This document shows, piece after piece, positions 10,553 to 25,475 of a stretch of DNA of 64,000 nt. The notes beneath the pieces were generated by a model. It saw nothing but the letters and a program-made list of their open reading frames with translations, did no database searches and was not told the origin of the DNA. Made by a program: the position numbers and the translations under genes. The DNA is from Ziziphus jujuba (Eukaryota; Streptophyta; Magnoliopsida; Rosales; Rhamnaceae), in assembly GCF_031755915.1 (NCBI RefSeq), contig NC_083387.1:22570501-22634500 (forward strand). Reading direction: 5' to 3'. The first letter of the stretch is position 1. Each line of letters begins with the position of its first letter.

Positions 10553-13500
10553 CAAGAGAATCGTGTATTACAGGTAATGGTATGTTCTAAAATCTGCTCC
10601 AACAAGTAGTTTTGGAAATTCCACAGTACTGATTTCTCAAGAGGCTTTTCACCGGCTTTGTTGTTGGAACAGAATAAAATCTCATAATAAAAGTCACAAA
10701 TCGCCATTTGAGTTTATTAGACATATTCCAATTTACCCTTTGACGTGAAGAAACTTTGTATAATTCAGTGCAAGCCACTTTATGTCCTTCTCATGCCATA
10801 TCTATAAAAATCAAACGGGACTGTTTTGGAAGCTGTTGGTAATTATTTGGATAAAATATGTACTTGGGAAGATGAGACTGTCGGTTGATTCTATTTTGTG
10901 TTCTTGTCGAGTAAAACTACAGAAAACATTTCTGGATAAATTTTAAAGATAGATTTTTAGTTTAAAAGGAGATACTTCTCAAGTAAGTTTTTTGTATGTT
11001 TAAATATTATATAAGTTATAGTAAAAAAAAAAAAAATTATCTGGTAGTTGAAAAAAATTGTGGTATTCATTCACCAAAAAAATAAAAAAATAAAAAATAA
11101 AATAATTGTGGTAGCGCAAAGGGAAATGGCCCCCCAATACAGCCGTTTAGTGAAAAGAAGATGGTGTAGTTAAAAAAAGTGTGCTCCTAAATGTCGGGCT
11201 TGTTTCTCGTATGCTTTGCCAGTTGGGCATCTGCTTTTACGTGCAAAAAGGATGTGCCATGTCCTTGACCCTGACCCATCCTCTTGTTCCACTTTCAATT
11301 TTTCGTTTCATGTCTCTTTTATATATATATATATATATATATATTTTCCTATTAAATGAAATCATGGCTTAATTGTAATACGATATCTGTTTCGCGGTAA
11401 TTTTATTTTGAATTTTTACATGTAAAATCTAATAATTTACATGTTTAAATTTTAATTTATTGTATTTTGATTCAATCAGATTTTCTTAACAAATTGTAGT
11501 TAATATGAAGTTTATTTAAGAGATGATACGAAAATATAAATTTATTAAATTAAAAGGTTTAAATTGTTTTTAACAAATTAAATCAGATTGTATTTAAATA
11601 TAAGCGAGGTGGAAAAAAATCGTTGGACACTTTTAATCAACAAATCTAAAATTGAAAATCCAGAGTAAAATTATTCCAAACTATATATTAAACTACAACT
11701 AATCTTCTTCTTCTTTTTTTTTTTCTCCAAAATACAATTAACCTTAAAATCAATAATTTTACTTCTAGTTTGTAAATACATATATTTTAAATAACTGAAC
11801 AATTCTTGTTGTTTTAATTGTTATTTAAAAAAGTATATATGTTGTTCTATATGTAATTTATAATACTGTGGACCAAAATGCAACCATATCTTTAGTTCCA
11901 TATTTATATTATATTGTACCATATAACAGAGACGCAGATTTTACAAATTAACTGCTTTAGTTTTGAATTGATGAACTAACTTATAAAAGTACAATATGAT
12001 ATATTACTAAACATGGTGTACCGTGTATATGTTATAAATTATCGATTCCCAATTTTTAAATAGCACTCGAATAATGATATTATTATAAAACCAAAAAAAA
12101 AAAAGAAGAGGTGGAGGAAGAAAATTACAAATTATGAACAACATTACAAAAGATAGGTCTAGCATCCAAATTATGAACAAAATTACAAAAGATAAAATTG
12201 TATTATTTCATATAAATAATATATAATATGATCATGTATTGATTAGTTTGATGAATATGATAACAAGTAGAATGTATTTACGAGAAACATACATTCCTTG
12301 AGAGGTGGAGGAAGAAGTTAAATATAACCACCTTTTAGCCTTTAAGAAAATGGAAGAAACGAGTAGGCTATCTCTGTAGGACTAGGAAGGATGTTTCCAG
12401 CTAAAGTTCTTGTTGACAAAGAGTACGTTTTCGTCGTTTAATATACTCGAGAGGGCATATTGTTGGTTAGTATTGGTGATGATTATTTTTTGGTGAATTA
12501 TTGGTGATGATTATTGAATTAGTAGTTAAGGCGACAATTTAATTAGCACGTACTTCGAATTTGCTTTAAAATTTTAGCTGCACATGAAAATGTGTTTACA
12601 GTAATGCTGTGAAACCCCCACCCCATTCATTTACTTTTCAATAATTATGATGTTTGCTTAAACATACTGAAACCAACCTCCCTGTAGCTCATAAAAGTTG
12701 GTAAAAAATAAAACCTTCTTTTTATTCTATATGCCCTCTAAGTGATACTTTTTTCTTTAAAAAAAAAAAAAAAAAAAGGATTCTATTCCGTATTACTAAT
12801 TATTAGTATTATATTTTTCTTTTGGGTGACAGAATTGCATTCTCTTTTGCTAGAAATTGCAATACACTCTCTCTCTCTCTCTCTCACGAGCTCAGGAGTC
12901 AGGGCCAACTCAGTCTCTGGGTCATTTAATTGTCCCTACTTCTGATTTTTTGACTTATCCTGGACCACTCTTTCTTTTCTTTTTCTTTTTTTCTCCCTCT
13001 CTATTAGAATGACTCATTTGTGAAAAGACGAGACCACAACCCCTGAACCCAAATTAAATAAAATAAAAATAAATTGGGGATAAAATGGACCCTACAAGGG
13101 GTGTGTGCCATGTGATTGCCATGACCAGTGAAACGTGGCAAATCATGAATGGAAAAGGTACCTAGGCTCCTTCCTGGAATTCTCCCCCCATGGTTGCCTT
13201 TTCTACTTTTGGGGCCCTTTTGGGTCCTTATTGGTTGCTCACTATTACCCTCCTGCTTTCAATTCACTTTCCAGAATGGTATTTTTCACAAAGTTAAAAA
13301 TAAATATAAAAAGAAATAGTCCCAATCCCAAACCCCAAAATGCTAGCCAGCTTGGGGTTGGGGGGGGACCCATCTTCTACGTATCCTTATCACGACACGT
13401 GTCGTACACCTATGAGAATCCAAAGCCCATCATTACCACCATCAAACATCTCATCACAACGTCAAACTTCAATCCTCACCGTTAAAATCTCTACAACATC

Positions 13501-13989
13501 CCTCTTACGTTAACATAATGCTACTACTACTACCAACGCCATTAAACCACCCAGTTTTAGCTGACTGTAGAGGTTGGTCTTACACCAAACCAATCCACTT
13601 GATTTTACTAGCCCCTCTTTAGAATCTAACATTGTTTTGGGCTTTTTAAGCTATAAAAGATTTATACAGAAATAAGGAGGAGGAAAACACGCATATCATG
13701 GAAAAAGATTGAAAAACCGAGAAACTTCACCACTACTCATGAACAATAAATACACTGTGGGTCCACAAGCTAAAAAACAAAAGATTAAATTATAATGAAG
13801 GAACGGCAAAAAGAAGAAAGTAAAAAAGATATCAAAAACAAATTAACAGGGGTTTTTTCTGCATTTTCTTCTTCTTCTTCATGATCAACATTCTCTACTA
13901 GGCACACAAAACAAACAAAGACAAATTTTTCACGGGAGAGCCAAAAGGAAGATGAGATCAATTTTTTTCAGCTGATGTTTGTTTGTTGA
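10553..13989. other. Intergenic between SYF2 and the aquaporin
   Basis: No gene found. It is mostly AT-rich DNA with (TA)n at 11321-11344, poly-A tracts at about 12760-12777 and (CT)n at 12867-12885. A less AT-rich stretch at 12880-13660 carries a perfect G-box palindrome (13392-13405). The aquaporin 3' UTR must occupy the last few hundred bases. Confidence 0.5.
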
Positions 13990-14170
13990 TTAGTTGGTGG
14001 GGTTGCTACGGAAGGATCCCAAAGCTTTGATGGCTGCAGCTCTTAGAATGTACTGGTGGTATGCAGCTGCTGCTAGTGCTCCCACGAATGGTCCAACCCA
14101 GAAGATCCACTGCCAATTTCCATCCGTCACAATCCCATCATATCATCATCATCGTATATCATAATATAAA

Positions 14171-14205
<35 letters not shown>

Positions 14206-15235
14206 ACCCACCAAAGGCAAACAATTCAATCCCAACTATAAACATAATATTTATCCCCAAAAAAACAAAGTATAAATAAATTTTCTTACATGATCATCCC
14301 AGACTTTCTCGTTGTTGTAGATAACAGCAGCACCGAAACTCCTAGCAGGGTTGATTCCAGTTCCAGTGATAGGAATGGTAGCCAGGTGAACAATGAACAC
14401 AGCGAACCCAATAGGCAATGGAGCCAAAACCTGTCAACCAAAAATCAAAAACAAAAAAAACCCATTTATAATTTTTCATTATTTTAGAGAAAATTTATGT
14501 TAAAAAGTTTGGAATTTTTTTTTTTTTTTTTTTTGGTTCATTGAACATACAGGGATGTGGGAATCGCGTGCGCTCCTCTTAGGGTCGGTGGCAGAGAAAA
14601 CGGTGTAGACGAGGACAAAAGTTCCGATGATCTCAGCACCCAAAGCGGTACCTTTGTTGTATCCATGAGCAACAGAGTTAGCACCTCCACCGAGAGAGTT
14701 GTAGGAGTGCTTCATGAAGGCCTTCACCAACCCAACTCCAGCAATGGCTCCCAAAGTCTGAGCTATCATGTAAGCCAGTGCTCTAATCAGCGAAACCTTC
14801 CTTGCCAAGAACAAACCGAACGTCACTGCTGGGTTAATATGACCACCTGAAAAAAAAAAAAATTTAACCCCATCAGCCTTAAAAAAAAAAAAAAAGTACA
14901 AAAGGGTTTGAAGGAATTTACAAGAGCTTTAACGAGTATTTGTTAGAAATTTTACCAGAGATACCGGCGGTGCTGTAGACGAGGATGAAAATCATACCAC
15001 CGAAAGCCCAAGCAATACCCAGGAGACCAACCCCATCACAAGGACCGGTTTGTTTCTTGTGGCCTATAACGGTAGCGACGGTGATGTAGAGGAAGAGAAG
15101 CGTCGCAACGAACTCGGCGATGAGAGCTCTGTAGAAGGACCAGAGCTTGAGCTCAGCAAAATCAAGAAGCGGTGCTGGTGGAGGATCTACGTAGTCCTTT
15201 CGGGTCTGTCCTTCTTCGCGTACTTCCTTCGACAT
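13990..15235 (-). CDS. PIP2: Plasma membrane aquaporin, PIP2 type
   Basis: This is a tetrameric water channel of the plant plasma membrane. There are four exons on the minus strand: 15235-14956, 14846-14551, 14430-14290 and 14109-13990. They join in frame to 278 residues. The short N-terminus and the ending SFRSNPTN place it in PIP2 rather than PIP1. Both NPA motifs are present: N98-P99-A100 ([10 protein letters not shown]) and N219-P220-A221 (GINPARSF). The aromatic/arginine filter is the water-selective F78-H207-T216-R222. By alignment with spinach SoPIP2;1, S112 in loop B and S271 near the C-terminus are at the gating phosphorylation sites, and H190 is at the loop-D pH sensor. Three introns at these positions are usual for PIP genes. 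Nothing looks damaged. The exact paralog number cannot be assigned from this window. Confidence 0.95.
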
Positions 15236-17322
15236 TTTCTTTCTTACTTTTTTTCACAAAACAAACACTCGAGAGAGGGAGAGAGGAAGAGCTTGTTTCT
15301 GTTTAAGCTTTTGGAGTGTTTTTTCTTGTGTGTAGCGAGTTTTGCAAATGAGGTTAAGGTGGTGTGCTTTTATTTTAAGAACAGGGTAGGAAAGAGGGCA
15401 AAGAGGAAATTGTGGATTTAATGGATCAGACAAGGGTATATTTGGAATTTCAAAAGATAAGCCCCTTAGAGAGGGTAGAGAGAGCAGGTTGGGGGACCCA
15501 GTGGTACAGCAAGACCATGTGAGGGCTAATCATGTAAGAGTGACCCAATGGTGGGGGTCGTGTGTGGGAGGAGAGTGTAGGGTACAGAGGCGGAATAGTC
15601 AGCCTGGCATCCAACTGTAAGCCCCACGCCTACATTGCAACGGTTACATATTGTCTCTTTCCTTCTCCGAATTCCCAATTATACCCTTCTCTCTGCTTTT
15701 TCTCCTTTTTCTTATTATTTTATTTCTCTGTTTTTATTTTTGTTTGTTTTTGGTTTCTTTTATTTTATTTTTTTATTTTAAGGAGGGTTAAGGACCTTTG
15801 GATACAAATGTATGTCTCTGCAACTGCAGGGTTGTCAGGCTGGTTTCGTGAACTTTTTTAACAAACGCCGGCAGTTGAAGTTTAAAAAAAAAAAAAAAAA
15901 AGAATAATAAATAAAACAAAAAAATTTGGACTAATTTATTTACTGTTACTTCTTTTTGGCTATGAAGATTTGTTTAATTATTGTGTCATAAATGATAGGC
16001 TGCGTATAATAAAACCGAGGATGAGATATGATCTAATTCTAAATTGCTGATTGGCTAATATGTAGTAGTAGCTTCATTTATTTTTCTTCAACGTTTCCAT
16101 CACCCTAAAAGTAAAACTTAATTCAAGTCTTATCAATTTGATCCATGCTTTACATAAATATCAAATCTAATGATGAAACTTAGGGTGGTTATAAAAGTTT
16201 TTGACAAACCTTTTTCTTTTTAACAAATAAATATATCAAAATTTAACAATCACTTTACATCTAAATTTTGATAATGTAGTCCACTAGTTCGGAATTGTAA
16301 ATTATCAGAGCTATAATTCATGGTGGGTGATATATAATTATACATATACATATATGCTATGTAATCTGAATCTGAATCCCAACACCAAATTAAAAAAATT
16401 TTGTCAACATTTATGAGGAACATTTATTTATTTTTTTTGGATGAATTTTATGAGGAACATCTCGAGTTACTTTTAAAAAGTACAAATTGGATTCAATTTT
16501 TTTTAATTTTTTTTTTTTTGAGAAAACAAAACAAAACAAAAAATGGTCCCCTCCATTGAAAAGGGTTTAAAATTGAGGCATGTCTCAGCCTACATTGATT
16601 CAAGATGAAGCAATAATGAGAGTGGCATGCTCTTAATAACAGAGAATTTGAGCTTGGCAAATTACGCATTTGACCAAATCAGCACCCCCAAACATTCATT
16701 CTCGTTGTCTTATTAAATAGGGTTTTTATTTTCCACCAAAAAGATATGGTTTTTATTATTAATCATGGTTAGGAATGTCTTTTAGTTTGGCCTCTCTTAT
16801 ATTCATTGCCTCGTTGTCCTTACTCTTTAAAAGGCACTATTTCTTTTACCTTCAAACCAATAAATGATTACATATATTTATATATATATATTCACATATA
16901 CAGTTTTAAAATAAAATTTATTTTATTTTATTAAATCAAGATTTATTTTTAATAATCATTAGATTACATGAAAAATTAATATTTAAAATTTTAAAACAAT
17001 CAAATATAAGTTTAATAACATACTAAAATCCTATATAGAAAAAATTAATTTTATTGAAATTAATAATTAATAAATATAATTTTATATATTGATGTAAACC
17101 AAAAGTTAAAAAAAAAAAAAAGGCTTATATTAAAGATCTTATTTGAATTGACAATATATATATTTTTGATTTGATAAGCGACTCGTAAAAAGACTATGAA
17201 AACAACAATTTTCGTTAACTAAGTTAAATCATGCAAATCTGACAGCTGATAGCTGTAAATTGTTATCTTTTACAGTTCTTCTTCATAAATTTCTTATCTT
17301 ATCAAATATGTATATAAATACA

Positions 17323-17341
17323 CATATATATATATATATAT
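17323..17341. repeat. (TA)n microsatellite
   Basis: An uninterrupted TA run, one of several in the 16-22 kb intergenic region. Others are at 17655-17676, 17827-17854, 20154-20171, 20224-20243 and 21790-21810. Confidence 0.9.
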
Positions 17342-20300
17342 GTATATAATTATAATTTAATGGACTATTTAATTTACTTTATTGCCTGCTATGTAATGAT
17401 ACAATCAAAAAATCATATACGTTAATATTAATTTATAACATTTATTTTATTTTTAATATTAAAAATTTAATATGAGAAACTAAACTTTTAAATAACAACC
17501 AATTAATTTGTAATATAATATATAAATAATACTAGTTTTTTTAAAAAAATAAATAATTTTTGTACACATTAGTTTTTTGCTCTCGTACAGTATTTTGTCA
17601 CATTAATAATCAAACATAATAACAGTAAACTAGGTGGTCCAGTAATTTAAACTGTATATATATATATATATATATAAAACAAACAAAAATTTACCAAAAT
17701 AAATAAATGAATAAACATGGGGAGCTTTGTTCCTTTATCTTCCCTTCGCTGCCTTTGTTTTTATCTCCATTTAATTCGGACACCCTGGCCCCTCATGTTT
17801 CCCTTCCAAAAATTACCATCTCCATCCGGTTAATATATATATATATATATATATATTATTTATATCTATCATCTTGTCCTCATGTTTTTTTCACTTTACC
17901 TACAAATTATTGTTTTTTTATCATTTTAGTTTAGTCATGCAATTTTCCGTAATTGATTTGACCAAATTAATTGTCTAAACACACTAAAGCAAATTATAAT
18001 GTAATAAAATTATTTCGAAACAAAATTACATTGTACAGTTAATTTCATTAATTTTTTTCATTAAAAATATTTAATTTAACTAAAGTAACACAAAAACTTT
18101 TAGGGCAATGTGAGAAATTTTATAGCATACGAAGCAACATGAAGAATATGTTATAGTTTGGAGGTGAAATCTTATAATCCTTTTTTTTATTTAAAAAAAA
18201 AAGAAAGAATTATGCTAAGTTTTATGTATAATTTTTTACTACTTAAAATTATTAGGTAAATAATCCGAATCAATGAGTATTCATAAATAACTTCTTCTTT
18301 TTTTCATACTTCTAAAAAATAGTAAAAAAGTTTGGAATAATTATAAGATGAAAGAAGTAATTTATAGTCCATATTCTCTGTTTTTTTTTTTTTTTTACCG
18401 AGCTTATAATGTATATAGGTAATTTATTCAGATAGTAGTTGGCCGATTTTGTCAAAAATTATAAAAACATAAATTATTTTGTTTATTTTGTATCATACTT
18501 ACGCGTAAAAATATGATAAGAAAAAAAAAAGCAATGGGTAAAAGTAACTTGTAAAAAAATTTAAGAATCAAATTGAAACGCAATTTAAAATACAGGAGGC
18601 ATTTTAATTATCAACAAAATGTTAACAAAAAGGCATTGATGTCATCATACATTATTCCTCAATGCTGATATCTTGCTTGAAATATTTGCATTCCATTCAA
18701 AAATGAAAAAGAAAACCATGAGCGGCATCCCTGTTTTCATCAATTGGAAGGTTAAAATAACCCCTTATGGCTATATCAAATCAATCGTTAAATTATAAAG
18801 TATTTTTTTTTTAAATGAAAAAAACAATCTTGGTAGAGGATTTCCTGCTCATAATAATAATAATAGTAATAATAAAATAATAAATAAATAAATAAAAATA
18901 CAGAAGATGTTTGAGGTCTGATTTTTCATTGTCTTTTGAATTCCCCATAAAGAAAGAGGTCAAATTTTCCCGTTAGTTGTCTGTGGTTAAGAAGAATATA
19001 ACAATGATCAAGCATTAAATAATGATCAAGTTAGGTGAATATGATAATACTATAAAACAAACCTAACAAAAACCAATAACAACAAAATATTTATCAAAAT
19101 AGTAATGGTGATGACCCAAAAGAAGGCAAAAATAAAAATAAAAACAAAAATCACGTGGTATTTTTTCTTTTTCTTTTTTTTTTCCTTTTTTTTTTTTTTT
19201 TTGTTTCAAGCCTCATTTAAGAAAACAAATAAAATAAAACTGATGAAAATAATAAAGGTTGATATATCCGAATGATAAATCCATAATAGTTTCTAAGTAT
19301 TAATTGAACCGTGGACCTAGAAAATAATAGAACTTTAACCTTCAACTCTCTTACCTAAAGTTTAAGTCCTTACTAATCTATATATTAGCATCTTTGGCAT
19401 ACGATACAGTTTTACATGGACCACAATATTATGTTTTTCAAAATAAAAAAAATAAAGAAAGAAAATGGTGACTTTGATTTTAATTTGCTTGGATAAAATA
19501 GTGGGGTATTTGTTAAACAGGAGGGGCAGGTGAAAAACACTATACGGACTGGAAATCTTAGCCGTCCAATTTGGCAGAATTGATTAGAAGATGGAGTTGA
19601 TGATAAAAAATGGACGTGGGACCAGGTTGGAGAGTATGAGGGTTTAATGCTGAGGCACGTGAGTGGGTCATACTCTCACTGCTGTCCTTATCCTTATCAG
19701 AACCCCCCGCTCTACCCCACATCCAGCTACCACTTCCGTATGTATGGGTTTTTTGTTTCTTTTTTTAATTATGGAAATTTATCTTTAATTATATGCACTT
19801 TAATGATATAGAACCATAATTTCAAATTCAAAAGTTGGATTTGGCAACTTACCTTTTTGTTTTGCGTTTTTTTTTTTTTTTTGGTTCCAAAATGTAATAA
19901 TTTTTTTTTTAAAAAAAAAGCTTGTATCATATTGGAATATTCTTTTAACGCTATTTTTTTTTTTGCAGCACGTGTTAATTATTAAATTGTTTTGTCAATA
20001 TTTCATTTCTGTTGTAACTTATATTTTCAGCATTTTCTAGAAATGTAATGTCAAAATCATATCACTAGCTGGTCTCGGTCTTTTTGATAGAAAATTAACT
20101 ATTATTATGCTACTAAATTAACTATCATTATGCTGCTGAATAATAATGGTTTATATATATATATATATATAAAGATATAATAATGCCTAAAAAAGTATTT
20201 ATAAGGAAATTTAATCATTAGGGATATATATATATATATATATGTTATTACATTTTCAAGAAGTTATAAATCATTATTTTGACCTTTCTATTTAGAAAAG

Positions 20301-21162
20301 TTGACATACTAGTCAAAATAAACTTTATTTTTTACAGTTCTAATACTTAAGAAATAAGACATGTAATACTTGTTATCATCATTTGAGCCATTATCCATGA
20401 AATTAGTCATTTTTTTTTTCAATGAAATTAGTAGATTAGAAATTTCTAATATATTTATATGTTAAAATAAACATAGGATATTTATATGAACATCCCTGAA
20501 TTTTGTCCTTATTTCATCCTAATCCCACCAGCTGTTAGAAAAATATTAACGTACACTCCACAAAAAAGCTAGTGAATATAACAGCATACCACCTAAATGA
20601 TAATTATTTGAAATCAACGAAAAGGTAGTTGTTGATTTTTGAAACTAAAATAACTTCCGGTTAAATTTATGTCAAACTTAATAGATTGGTAATTATCAAA
20701 ATGTTAAGAAAAGAATATTAATATGGCAATTTTATTTTTTCGTAAACAAATTAGTGATGATAATTTGTTTGTCCGCATGATCAAATTTGATTCTAAAACT
20801 TATTTTTTTTAATAATTAATAAAAGTGTTCTAAAATAAAAATTGGGCTTTTTTTTTTTTTTTATATACAATATAGCCCAAAAAGAAGATAAATGTTGTAG
20901 AAGTGTCAAATCAAGAAATGAATAAGTGCAACGTGTCTTGTAGCCAAAGGTGGGTAGATGTTTCCAGAGGTTGCGCTTTTTAACCGTTAACAAAGTCGAA
21001 GGGAAAAAAAAATTTAAAACGGAGTGCGTGCCGTCCGTGGTTTTATTTTTAAAATTTTGGATCCGTTTTCAAGTTTCCAACGGTCATATTTCTGTTATTT
21101 CGCAAATTGTGGTCGTGATGCAAGAGATGTGATGTGGGACCCACACCCGGAAAAAAAAAAAA

Positions 21163-21186
21163 CACACACACACACACACACACACA
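21163..21186. repeat. (CA)n microsatellite
   Basis: Twelve CA units directly after a 12-base A run. It is the only clear CA repeat of this length in the window. Confidence 0.95.
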
Positions 21187-24100
21187 AAGAAGCAGCTGGG
21201 ACCCACCAGAGTCACAATCCTAAATAAAGCGGCTCTGCCATTTTCCAAAGATATGTACCCTTTTTTTTCTTTTTCTTTTTTCTTTTTTTTTTTAAATATA
21301 AATTTTTTTAATGCTCAGAATTTAATTTGTAGGTTCGTTGGAGCTTTCTTTGTATTTGGTCAGATGACGAAAATGACCTTCCTTTTTATCCAATCCCTCT
21401 TGTAACTTTGGTTGGGATTCTTCTCTTTTTCGCTTGCCCCCAAAGCAAGTTTCCCAATTTGCTTTTCATTCCCATCATCAAACATTGAAAGAAATGCCCC
21501 ATGGACATTAAAACAAAATTATATGTACCTATCAGCTGCACACCAAATGTATTTACCAAAAAAATTTTCAAAAATGTATTCACCAAAAAGTGTACCAACC
21601 CAAAAAAAAAAAAAAAAAAAAGCATTTACAAAAAAAAGTCCTTCACATCAAAAAGTATTGTGTCTCTATCAACTATAATTTACTTTTACTAGCCACCAAA
21701 AAATAAATAAATAATCTATTATATTAGCAGCAAGAAATATTAAAATCCTTCATTTGGGTTTATTTTACGTTTTATGCTCCATTAGACGAATATATATATA
21801 TATATATATAGTTGTATGGTGCTTTCTTCCAAAAATAAATAAATAAAAAAGGAGAAATTATTAATTTTTTTCACACTTTCTACGACATTGTTATCGTAAC
21901 GGACATGCTAAGCAAGTTCCATCATGCTAAGATTTCTTTATACAATTATCAAATATATTCACATCGAATAATGTTATCAATAAAATAATCAAAACATTGT
22001 TTTTACAACTCAAATTTATTGCCAACATGGTTTTCGAGTTAAAATTAACTTAACCATTGTCTCCAATAAGGATGATTATGCCATATCTGTAAATTATATA
22101 AGTTGGCAGACATCAGCACTTGATCTAACTATATATAACTCAAATTGAGCAAAATTTTTATTTTGAAAACTTGATATGCAATGAATGTTTAAGTCTAATT
22201 GAACAATTTGTATTTGTCATGTACATGGCTTTACTAAATTACATAATTACTAAATCAATAATATTAGAATTATCAAATTCATTTATTAGAATCTAATTAT
22301 CAAATGATGAATGTTCTGTATATTTGCAATTTTGCACATGACTAACTTATTTTTTTACATACGAGTTTTACTTATCATTAAACATAACAAATATTTTTGC
22401 AAATTTGATATTGTAAAACAGATAGAATTACTATGGAGAAATATAGCTTCTCTATGATGGTCTAATTCATTTGATCCAATCGTTATTTATTTATTTATTT
22501 TATTTTATTTTTTTGAGAAAGAGAAAAAAGTTCCAGCCATATGTTATATAAAGATAGATGATATATGACACGTCGAATTTACATGTAGAAGAATATACCT
22601 TTTGGGACACGGATAAAAAGAAAAAGATAGAAATATTAAGGGAACAATTTGCCTTTTTTTTTTTTTTTGTTTTTAAAAAAATGTCACTTAATGTCAAGAA
22701 CACTTGACAGTAAATTTGAGAAGTTTGTCCATATATATAATTTTATTTTATTTTTTTAAAAGCAACACCGTTGTACACGAGGATGATTATATTATAGCAT
22801 ACAGCAATACCATATTACATAGAATATGTAGAAAGTACAGCCGTTACAGGCTGCATTGCAGCACTGGGATTTGCTGTTCGTTTTCATAAAGTTATAATCT
22901 GCCTCTGCAGCATCTGCATCTTATTAGTAGTATTCGAAGATTAAAGGGTCCCTCGAATTGTTCTCTTCTTATTTTATCTATGCTGAAAGGATTAAACAAT
23001 TGTGAAAGTTGCATATGGTGTAAAAAAACGACAAATTAATTTAGACAACTTGCAAAAATTTAAAAAGATTTAATTAAGTTTCTATTAATTTCTATTATTT
23101 TACTCAAACTTGTTTCATTCACTAAAATTATTTGCCTTCATTTAAAATCGAATCTAATAAATCCAAATGAAAAGTTTTCCATATCAGAATAATGGAATCT
23201 TTATCTTCCCCAACTCATATTATATCCATGACTTTTTGTTGGTTCATGCAATAGGAAGTTAATTTGAAGAATGTTCAAGAGAGGAGTGGAAAATTTTGCT
23301 TTTTTCTTTCTTGATAAGAAAAGAGAAGTGGAGTTAGGATAAACCATAAAGTCATGAAATCTCATTAACCCAAAACCAAAAAAAAAAAAGAAAAAAAAAA
23401 GTTAAAGAAGAAAAAAAAAGAAAAAAAGAAAAAAAAAAAAAAAAAGAGGTATGTTCATGACCATTCCATATTGTTCAGGAATTGTTTAATTTAATTTCAA
23501 ACTAAACTCAAAGCAAAAGTTATCTTCTGCATTCACAATCATGTGGCTTCGGGAAACTTCACATCTATGATAACTAATGACTAAATAAATTTTGGACCAC
23601 TTTATTATTTTAAGGGGGAAAAAAAGACACTTCTTTATTCATTTATTAAAAAAAAAAAAAAAAAAGGAGTAATCCAGCAAGGTTGCTCCTTTCTAGGACC
23701 ATGCTTGATTAAAAAAGAAATGAAATTATGATTAATTTATACAAGTTTGACTGTAATGAGAACAAGTGGGGCTTCTAATCATTTAATGATTAGAATGTAC
23801 AGCAATGCATGTAGCAGTGCAAAGAAGTGTGTGTGAGAAAACTTGTGTACCCGTTTTCCCCCAGTATAAAATAAAGCTATTTGAGATTACAGAATATTGG
23901 GAAGATCATAAACTTGTGAAAACCTTTTGAAAGTAAGGGTTTAGGAAGGAGACCCAAAGTCCATATCCACTCTAGGGTAATGAATATGATGGACATGTTT
24001 ATGGTCTCAAACCATATGTATTATTTGTGGGCTTTAATTTTTTATTATTTTTTTATAGATAATTTATAACAGCTTCATATACTCTCACCGGTCAAATAAG

Positions 24101-25475
24101 TATATCATGTATGTTTTCTTAGAAAAAAAAGAAAACAAAAAAGGAAAAAAGAAAAGATATAATATATACACAACAACTGTCCCCCTTCAATTTTTTCTTT
24201 CGGGCATTAAAACATTTCATTTGACAAAATCAGGTTAATGTCAAAATTTTAAAAAAAGGTTTTTTTTTTCTTTGGCCTCTAAAATACTTTTAATTGACAA
24301 ATATCAGGTTAATGTCGTATTTAATGTCCTTTATTAGAAGAAAATTTTGACTCATAAAAGGAAATCAGTACACGATTCACAATTGAAATACCTCATCATT
24401 AAAATAAACATTCAATTTTTTTTATTTTAATTTTAAATTTTCCCTCCTTTACAGGGCTTAGATAGTAGTGGAGATTGAGCTTCATCCCTGATAGTTTTCC
24501 CTTTTTTTTTTTTTTTTTCTTTTTGTTATAGTTAGCTTCAACCTTGATATGGATTTGCTAGAAAATCCTTCAAAACAAAAAAAAAAAAAAACTAAAACCC
24601 AATTAATTATTTAATTTAATTTCTTCGGTAGGGCCGGATGATGGAGAGGCCCAGACCAATTCTGAACAAGAACAATGAACTACTACTATTGAGTACTGTC
24701 ATAAGCTCGAAATTCAAGAGCCAGCTTTGTTTTGTTTTTAGCTGGGATATAATCCAAAACAGTCGAACAGACTTAAAATACAATACCGGTATTCTGGCTT
24801 TGGCCTCTGTTATACTCTCTAATTCATATTCCGCAACCCCAATAAAGCTGAAAAAGCACCCAATGAAGGCTTTTTATTTTTTTTATATATAAAAGGGGGG
24901 ATAAGACCCTCATATGTACTTGAGGCATATAAAATACCTCAACTTTCTTTTGGACTATCCTCAACTTCTAATGACCCAAGACTAATCAAATCAGTTGTTT
25001 TCCCTATGCTACCTAAAAAAGAGCTCAAATTCCAAAAAATTAAAAAAAGGGCATCAGTATAGCTTTTAATCATCGTACATTTGAATTGAAGCATCTAAAT
25101 ATAATGAATAATGCTCTGTTCCCAAATGTCTGGTTACATTTTTTATAGTCTAAAGTAGAAGATGGCTTTTCTACGTGGTTAGTGAGGCAAGCTATATGGT
25201 AAAAAAAATATTATAGCATAAATAACAAGCCTGTGGTTTTGTGAAGATTACCAGCAAGAGAGATTGGATTTGTCTAGCTTGCAATAATAGTTTTCCCCTC
25301 CTCTTTCACACTCTTCATGATTCATGCGCTAAATGAAAGTCCCAACTCCGGGATTTCTCTTGCAAAGTGAAGATTTTTAACTATGGGAAGATCAATTAGC
25401 AAAATTCTGACCGGGTTTACTGAATCAAAGAAACCTGCTTTGAAAACTCTTGCATGGAAAGCTTAAGCAACCATG

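Larger units (their letters stand above)
15236..25475. other. Long AT-rich intergenic region, about 10 kb
   Basis: I find no gene, RNA gene or complete mobile element. The first 0.5 kb is presumably the aquaporin leader and promoter, and the last few hundred bases should be the 3' UTR of the acyltransferase-like gene. The remainder is poly-A/poly-T tracts and many (TA)n runs. Two less AT-rich islands (about 19500-19740 and 20930-21230) carry ACGT, GATA and GGGACCCAC-like words but no coding frame. Open frames here are short and low in complexity. Confidence 0.5.

Noticed and set aside
22770..22960. Possible hydrophobic exon (TAVTGCIAALGFAV...)
   Set aside because: Too short, no convincing flanking splice sites and no family match. 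It could be chance in one frame.
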